From Amycolatopsis orientalis DSM 40040 = KCTC 9412 (GTDB taxonomy: Bacteria > Actinomycetota > Actinomycetes > Mycobacteriales > Pseudonocardiaceae), in NCBI RefSeq assembly GCF_000478275.1, contig NZ_ASJB01000053.1, forward strand, positions 39,489-103,488: a DNA stretch of 64,000 bases, given 5' to 3'. A model generated the notes under the pieces. That model ran no database searches, was not told where the DNA came from, and worked only from the letters and a program-made list of their open reading frames with translations. The position numbers and the translations under genes are program-made. Below, piece after piece: positions 59,401 through 64,000 of the stretch (within the stretch, counting starts at the first letter, position 1; each line of letters opens with the position of its first letter).

Positions 59401-62400
59401 CCGCGCGCCGGTCGCGTGCAGGGTCACACCGGTCCAGGAGAACGGCAGATACGCCCCGCCGCCGCCGAACGACACCGCGCCCAGTGCGTGGAGGCCGGCG
59501 TCGAGCAGTGCCGGGTGCAGTCCGAACCGGGCTGCCTCGGCGGACTCCTCGCGGGGCAGTTCCACCTCCGCGAACACGTCGGCGCCGCGTTCCCAGACCG
59601 CCGTGAGCCCGCGGAACACCGGACCATAGGCCAGCCCCGCCCCGGCGAGGCCTTCGTAGAGGCCGTCGATGTCCACGGCTGTCGCCCTGGCGGGCGGCCA
59701 CTCGCGGAGGTCGCCGGGCTCGTCCGGAGCGCCGGATTCGGGCGACAAGGCGCCGGAGGCGTGCCGTGTCCACGGCTCGCCGTCCGCCTCGCGGGAGTAG
59801 AAGACCAGCTCGCGGGTGCCCTCTTCATCCGGGGTACCGACGACGAGCTGCAGCTGGATCCCGCCGGTCGCGGGAAGGACCAGCGGCGCTTCGATCGTCA
59901 CCTCGTCCACCACGGCGCAGCCCACCCGGTCGCCTGCTTGGACCGCCAGCTCGATGAACGCGGTGCCCGGCAGGAACACCTGCCCCGAGACCACGTGCTC
60001 GGCCAGCCACGGTGACGCCGAGACCGACAGCCTGGCGGTGAGCACGACCTCGTCGCCGCCCGCGAAGTCCAACGTGGCACCGAGCAGCGGATGGTCGGTG
60101 GCGCCGAGTCCGGCGGTGGTGACGTCTCCGCCGGAGGACGCGTCCACCCTGGGCCAGTAGCGCTCGTGCTGGAACGGGTAGGTGGGCAGGTCTTCGGGAA
60201 CGGTCCCGGCCTTGCCCAGCAAGCCCCGCCAGTCGACGTCCGCGCCGCGGCAGAACGCCTCCCCCGCGGAGAGCAGGAACCGCTCCAGGCCGCCCTCGTC
60301 GCGGCGAAGTGTGCCGACCACCGGAACATCGACGGTGTCCTCGATCGCCATCGTCAACACGGGGTGGGCGCTGACTTCGACGAACATCTGCTGGCCTTCG
60401 GCAGCCAGCTGCTCTACCGCATCGGCGAACCGCACTGTCTGGCGCAGGTTCCGATACCAGTAGCCACCCGTCAGTTCCGCCGTGTCCAACCATCGAGAGT
60501 CCACAGTGGAATAAAACGGAACCTCACCCGTCCGCGGGGATACCGGGGCGAGCAACTCCGCCAGCTGTGTCTCGATCCGCTCGACGTGGGCCGAGTGAGA
60601 CGCGTAATCCACTGCCACCAAACGGGCCCGCACACCGTCGGCCTCATACCGGGCCTTCGCCTTCGCGAGTGCGTCGGGGTCACCCGACAGCACGACCGCG
60701 TTCGGGCCGTTCACCGCGGCGATCGACACACCCTCGCCGACCTCGCTCACCGGCGCGGCCACCGACAGCATCCCGCCCAGACCAGCCAGCTCGGCAGCGA
60801 TGGCCTGACTCCGCAAAGCCACCACCCGAGCCCCGTCCTCCAGGCTCAGGCCACCAGCCACCACCGCGGCCGCGATCTCACCCTGCGAATGCCCCACCAC
60901 CGCCGAAGGAACCACACCCAAAGAACGCCACACCTCAGCCAGCGACACCATCACCGACCACAACACCGGCTGAACAACATCAACCCGGCCCAACGCCGTC
61001 TCGTCGGCCAGCACGTCAAACAACGACCAGTCCACAAAGGACCGCAAAGCGCTGTCGCATTCCTCCATGCGCGACGCGAAAACCGGGCTCTGCTCCAAGA
61101 GAGCCGAGGCCATGCCCAGCCACTGCGAACCCTGACCAGGGAACACAAAGACCACACGCTCAACACCGGAGCCAGAACCCCGCGCCACACCTGCGGGTTG
61201 CTCCCCCGCGGCCAACGCGGCAGCCAAACCAGCCTGGTCCTCGCCCACGAGCACCGCACGATGTCCGAACATCGAACGACCGGCCAGGCCTGCCGCCACG
61301 CCCGCAGCGTCACCGGCATATTCGGCGAGCCGACCGGCGAACGCTTCCACCGCCTCCGGCGACTTGCCCGACAGCACCCAGGGCGTGACCGCCACCGGAA
61401 CGACATCGGCGGGCACGGACGCGGGTGCCTCCTCCAGGATGAGGTGGGCGTTGGTGCCGCTCATCCCGAACGCGGAGATACCCGCCCGCCGCGCCGACTC
61501 GCGCTCCGGCCACTCACGGGCTTCGGTCAGCAGTTCGACGGCCCCGGCGGTCCAGTCCACGTGGGGCGATGGAGTGTCGATGTGGAGGCTTCGCGGCAAC
61601 AGGCCGTGCCGCAGCGCCAGCACCATCTTCATCACTCCGGCGACCCCGGCGGCCGCCTGGGTGTGCCCGAGGTTCGACTTCACCGAACCCAGCCACAGCG
61701 GGCGATCGCGGTCCTTCCCATAGGTCGCGTTGAGCGCCTGGGCTTCGATCGGGTCGCCGAGGGTGGTGCCGGTGCCGTGTGCCTCGACGACGTCCACATC
61801 GGACGTCCCGAGTCCGGCGTTGGCCAGCGCGGCCCGGATCACGCGTTGCTGGGAGAGACCGTTCGGCGCGGTGAGCCCGTTGGACGCACCGTCCTGGTTG
61901 ACCGCGCTGCCCCGCACCACGGCCAGCACCTGATGGCCCTGGCGGGTGGCCTCGGACAGCCGTTCCACCAGCAGGATGCCGGCGCCTTCGCCCCAGCCGG
62001 TGCCGTCGGCGGACTCGGCGAACGCCTTGCACCGGCCGTCCGCCGACAGTCCGCGCTGGGCACTGAAGTCCAGGAACGCCCCGGGCGTGGACATCACGGT
62101 CACGCCGCCTGCGAGTGCCAGGTCGCATTCGCCGTTGCGCAGTGCCTGCACGGCGAGGTGGATCGCGACCAGCGAAGAAGAACAGGCGGTGTCCACGGTG
62201 ACAGCCGGACCTTCGAGCCCGAACGTGTAGGCCAGCCTGCCCGAGACCACACTCGCCGAGACCCCGGTGCCCAGCTGTCCTTCGCCGAGGTCCGACGAGG
62301 CCAGCAGCACCGAGAGGTAGTCCTGGCCGTTCGAGCCGACGAACACGCCGGTCCGGCTGCCCCGGAGCGCGGCCGGGTCGAAACCGGCGCGTTCGAAGGC

Positions 62401-64000
62401 CTCCCACGAGGTCTCCAGGAGGAGCCGCTGCTGCGGATCCATCGCCAGCGCCTCACGCGGGGAGATCCCGAAGAACTGCGGATCGAATTCCCCGACGTCG
62501 TAAAGGAAAGCGCCGTCACGGGTGTAACTCGTGCCGGGGTTGCCCGGCTCGGGGTGGTACAGCTCCGCCAGATCCCAGCCGCGGTTGTCGGGGAAAGGCC
62601 CGACCGCGTCGCGGCTTTCCGACAGCAGTCGCCACAGCTGTTCCGGTGAGTGCGCCCCGCCCGGGAACCGGCAGGCCATCCCGACGATCGCGATCGGTTC
62701 GTCGGCGGCGGCCACCGTGGTGGCCGTGGTGATCGCGGTAGGGACCCCGGTCAGTTCGCCCAGGAGATGTTCCGCGAGGGCGAGGGGGTTGGGGTAGTCG
62801 AAGACCAGGGTCGTCGGCAGGTCGAGACCGACCAGCGGGACCATCCGGTTGCGCAGCTCCACCGCGGTCAGTGAGTCGAAGCCCAGCTCACGGAACGCGC
62901 GGTCTTGTTCGACGGCCTCCGGCCCGGAGTAGCCCAGTACCGCCGCCGCTTCGGCACGCACCAGGTCCAGGACCGCTTGCCGCCGGACTGCCGGGGCGAG
63001 CCCGGCCAGTTTGGCGCGCAGCTCGGCCGAACCCGCGCCGGCAGGCTCGTCGGTGGCGTCCTCGACCTCGATCAGTTCGGTGAGCAGGGGGCTGGGTCGC
63101 CGCGAGGTGAACACCGGCGCGAACCGGGCCCAGTCCACGTCGGCCACGGTCACCGTGGTGTCGTGTTGCGCACCTTCCAACGCCGCCAACGCCCGCTCCG
63201 GCGCCAACGCCGTCAAACCACGCTTCGCGAGATGCTCACCCGCTTCACCCGCGGCCATGCCCCCTTCAGCCCACGGACCCCACGCCACCGACAGACCCGG
63301 AAGGCCGTCAGCGCGGCGCTGTTCGATCAGCGCGTCAAGGAACGCATTGCCCGCCGCATAAGCAGCTTGGCCACCACTGCCCCACGTCGCCGCGATCGAC
63401 GAAAACACAATGAACGCGTCAAGACCTTCAGTAAGCTCATGCAGATTGACCGCACCCGCGACCTTGCCGTCAACGACAGCACGGAACTCCTCCACCGAGC
63501 AGTCCGCCAGCGGAGTCGACTGCGCGACACCCGCCGCATGCACCACCACGGACAGGCCCGGAAGCCCGCCGACCAGCTCGGCCACCGCCGCGCGGTCTGC
63601 CACATCACAGGCCGCCAAGGTGACCTCGACACCCCGTTCCCGCAACTCCGCGGCGAGATCTTCCGCTCCTGGAGAGGCCGCTCCCCGGCGACTGACCAGC
63701 ACCAGATGCTCAGCACCTCGCTGAGCCAGCCACCGCGCGACCTGACCACCCAAAGCCCCGGTACCACCAGTTACCAGAGCGGTGCCACCAAAAGCCCACG
63801 GCTTCGCCTCCGCAGCGTCAGCCCGCACCAGACGACGCGCGAACACACCCGACGCCCGCACCGCCACCTGATCCTCGGACCCGGCCAGCACACCCAGCAC
63901 CCGGGCATCACCCGCAGCGGGCAGGTCGATCAACCCACCCCACACCTCGGGATGCTCCAGTGCCGCGACCCGGCCCAAGCCCCATACCTGCGCCTGCTCC
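56491..64000 (-). CDS. Type I PKS, 3' part: (..KR-ACP)-KS-AT-DH-ER-KR-ACP
   Basis: This open frame runs off the right edge; about 2500 residues are visible. The end of one module is seen first: KR (VTGGTGALGG; A-type, AATWGSGGQ) and ACP (ELGFDSLTAVEL, near 62.9 kb). A complete module follows: KS (DTACSSS near 62.19 kb); AT with GHSQGE and YASH (near 60.6 kb), predicting methylmalonyl-CoA; DH (HVVSGQVFLPG); ER (NEGAGVV, HAAAGGVGMAAVQLA); KR with LDD (TLDDGLIGD, B-type); ACP (EVGFDSLTGVEL). A helical C-terminal docking region (DVLDELGRLEVAV...) follows, matching the N-terminal docking helix of the next PKS. The complete module is fully reducing and should add a methyl-branched saturated unit. 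Confidence 0.93.
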   Translation of the reverse strand, partial: EQAQVWGLGRVAALEHPEVWGGLIDLPAAGDARVLGVLAGSEDQVAVRASGVFARRLVRADAAEAKPWAFGGTALVTGGTGALGGQVARWLAQRGAEHLVLVSRRGAASPGAEDLAAELRERGVEVTLAACDVADRAAVAELVGGLPGLSVVVHAAGVAQSTPLADCSVEEFRAVVDGKVAGAVNLHELTEGLDAFIVFSSIAATWGSGGQAAYAAGNAFLDALIEQRRADGLPGLSVAWGPWAEGGMAAGEAGEHLAKRGLTALAPERALAALEGAQHDTTVTVADVDWARFAPVFTSRRPSPLLTELIEVEDATDEPAGAGSAELRAKLAGLAPAVRRQAVLDLVRAEAAAVLGYSGPEAVEQDRAFRELGFDSLTAVELRNRMVPLVGLDLPTTLVFDYPNPLALAEHLLGELTGVPTAITTATTVAAADEPIAIVGMACRFPGGAHSPEQLWRLLSESRDAVGPFPDNRGWDLAELYHPEPGNPGTSYTRDGAFLYDVGEFDPQFFGISPREALAMDPQQRLLLETSWEAFERAGFDPAALRGSRTGVFVGSNGQDYLSVLLASSDLGEGQLGTGVSASVVSGRLAYTFGLEGPAVTVDTACSSSLVAIHLAVQALRNGECDLALAGGVTVMSTPGAFLDFSAQRGLSADGRCKAFAESADGTGWGEGAGILLVERLSEATRQGHQVLAVVRGSAVNQDGASNGLTAPNGLSQQRVIRAALANAGLGTSDVDVVEAHGTGTTLGDPIEAQALNATYGKDRDRPLWLGSVKSNLGHTQAAAGVAGVMKMVLALRHGLLPRSLHIDTPSPHVDWTAGAVELLTEAREWPERESARRAGISAFGMSGTNAHLILEEAPASVPADVVPVAVTPWVLSGKSPEAVEAFAGRLAEYAGDAAGVAAGLAGRSMFGHRAVLVGEDQAGLAAALAAGEQPAGVARGSGSGVERVVFVFPGQGSQWLGMASALLEQSPVFASRMEECDSALRSFVDWSLFDVLADETALGRVDVVQPVLWSVMVSLAEVWRSLGVVPSAVVGHSQGEIAAAVVAGGLSLEDGARVVALRSQAIAAELAGLGGMLSVAAPVSEVGEGVSIAAVNGPNAVVLSGDPDALAKAKARYEADGVRARLVAVDYASHSAHVERIETQLAELLAPVSPRTGEVPFYSTVDSRWLDTAELTGGYWYRNLRQTVRFADAVEQLAAEGQQMFVEVSAHPVLTMAIEDTVDVPVVGTLRRDEGGLERFLLSAGEAFCRGADVDWRGLLGKAGTVPEDLPTYPFQHERYWPRVDASSGGDVTTAGLGATDHPLLGATLDFAGGDEVVLTARLSVSASPWLAEHVVSGQVFLPGTAFIELAVQAGDRVGCAVVDEVTIEAPLVLPATGGIQLQLVVGTPDEEGTRELVFYSREADGEPWTRHASGALSPESGAPDEPGDLREWPPARATAVDIDGLYEGLAGAGLAYGPVFRGLTAVWERGADVFAEVELPREESAEAARFGLHPALLDAGLHALGAVSFGGGGAYLPFSWTGVTLHATGARSLRVRLTRHDGDSVSIFAADGAGDPVAAVESLSLRPATTAGTVRSKNLFLVGWDNVALPSSELLDLPELRDVKADQRPETVLLHWLPGTDGPHSAAHRVLAVVQDWLADDRFTDSRLVFVTRGAIATTPDEDVPDADSAVVWGLVRSAQSENPGRFVLADLGGPEDLDRLPSALHSGEPQFALRDGQLRVPRLVPADRSTALTPPTGEPRWRLDLTGRGTLENLALLPSPDAAAELGEGEVRLQVRASGVNFRDVLIALGMYPDDVPLGNEGAGVVLEVGPGVTGLVPGDRVLGVFAGGVGPVAVADSRLLAKLPSGWSFVEGASVPVVFLTAYYALRDLADLRRGETVLVHAAAGGVGMAAVQLARHWGAEVYGTASPAKWQAVRELGLDDGHLASSRDLGFEARFADATEGRGMDVVLDSLAREFVDASLRLLPRGGRFVEMGKSDLRDPELVATEHPGVRYRAFDVIEAGAERMGEILREVMALFADGVLRLSPIRTWDVRRAPEAFRFLSQAKHVGKVVLTQPRRLDPASTVLVTGGTGNLGALAARRLVSGHGVRDLVLTSRRGPDAPGAAELVRELTELGARVRIVRCDVADRAEVAEVVSGIGEALAGVVHTAGTLDDGLIGDLTPERLSAVLRSKVDGAAHLDELTRGLDLSLFVLYSGAAGVFGGPGQGNYAAANVWLDALAHRRRAAGLPATSLAWGLWARLGGMTAHLGEAELARLSRDGVGGLDTDEGLALFDTALAMDEPLLLPMRLDVAGLRRQRPDDVAHLLRGFTSATTSRRVAGEAKEGKESKLLKRLAGLPEPEQEAILLDLVRTEAAAVLGFPSAAAVEPARAFREVGFDSLTGVELRNRLGKVTGAKLAPTLVFDHATPAALAAFLRGELAPSGAEEAASDVLDELGRLEVAVTGLADNGEATAEVTARLRALLARLTGDEAENGVSQRIQDATADQIFDLIDNDLQIS

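Noticed and set aside
58024..62649. Long plus-strand frames opposite the PKS
   Set aside because: The minus strand carries KS, AT, DH, ER, KR and ACP motifs without interruption; the plus-strand frames are shadows.

Overview
The window is high-GC actinomycete DNA, most likely from an Amycolatopsis-like member of the Pseudonocardiaceae. This is inferred from the strong G/C third-position bias, the many GTG and TTG starts, the actinomycete regulator families and two modular biosynthetic loci. I saw no rRNA, tRNA, CRISPR array, transposase or phage gene. The right edge cuts through a polyketide synthase gene.

Region 1 (196-19204) is a compact NRPS locus. A helix-turn-helix/NB-ARC/TPR regulator is followed by a 0.8 kb intergenic stretch full of palindromes, then six tightly packed plus-strand genes, four of whose five junctions overlap. 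They encode NRPS-1 (A-T-C-A-T plus a carrier-like domain without its serine), NRPS-2 (C-A-T-C-T-TE fused to a complete MFS transporter), a threonine-dehydratase-like PLP enzyme, a SbnA-like 2,3-diaminopropionate (Dap) synthase, an ornithine-carbamoyltransferase-like enzyme with an altered acceptor loop, and a SbnB-like dehydrogenase. SbnA plus SbnB is the known route to L-Dap. The operon therefore probably makes a short Dap- or ureidoalanine-containing peptide. The thioesterase has Cys instead of Ser as nucleophile, and the last module (C-T-TE) has no adenylation domain. Both features recall the Dap-derived monobactam sulfazecin, but no sulfotransferase is present here. This is the most novel system in the window.

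Region 2 (19205-39414) is mostly ordinary chromosomal content. It holds an alpha/beta hydrolase with a divergent HxlR regulator, a pyruvate oxidase, an isochorismatase-family hydrolase with a divergent GATase1/AraC regulator, a membrane-anchored pentapeptide-repeat protein, a flavoprotein dehydrogenase with its TetR regulator, and an MFS transporter with a divergent LysR regulator. It also holds a glycine-betaine/choline-type ABC importer in which permease, ATPase, CBS and second permease are one polypeptide, an ECF sigma factor with a SnoaL-like tail, an NAD-dependent epimerase-like protein, and a GntR regulator coupled to an arginase-superfamily protein.

Region 3 (39415-64000) is the end of a type I polyketide cluster. 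It has a type II thioesterase, a large AAA regulator, a NarL-type two-component pair, a flavin amine oxidase, a Drr-type ABC exporter, a 76-residue membrane protein, an agmatinase/guanidinobutyrase-like amidinohydrolase, the terminal PKS (KS-AT-KR-ACP-TE) and the 3' part of the preceding PKS (KR-ACP-KS-AT-DH-ER-KR-ACP). The amine oxidase plus amidinohydrolase suggest an arginine-derived 4-guanidinobutyryl starter whose amidine is later removed to leave an amine. The starter-loading genes would lie outside the window.

Several non-coding gaps (2641-3421, 19205-19687, 26559-26677, 34885-35423, 47010-47433) share a family of long perfect or near-perfect palindromes. Their arms differ, but most have a related core resembling GACGTTnAACGTC. 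I saw none of them inside the well-supported coding regions.
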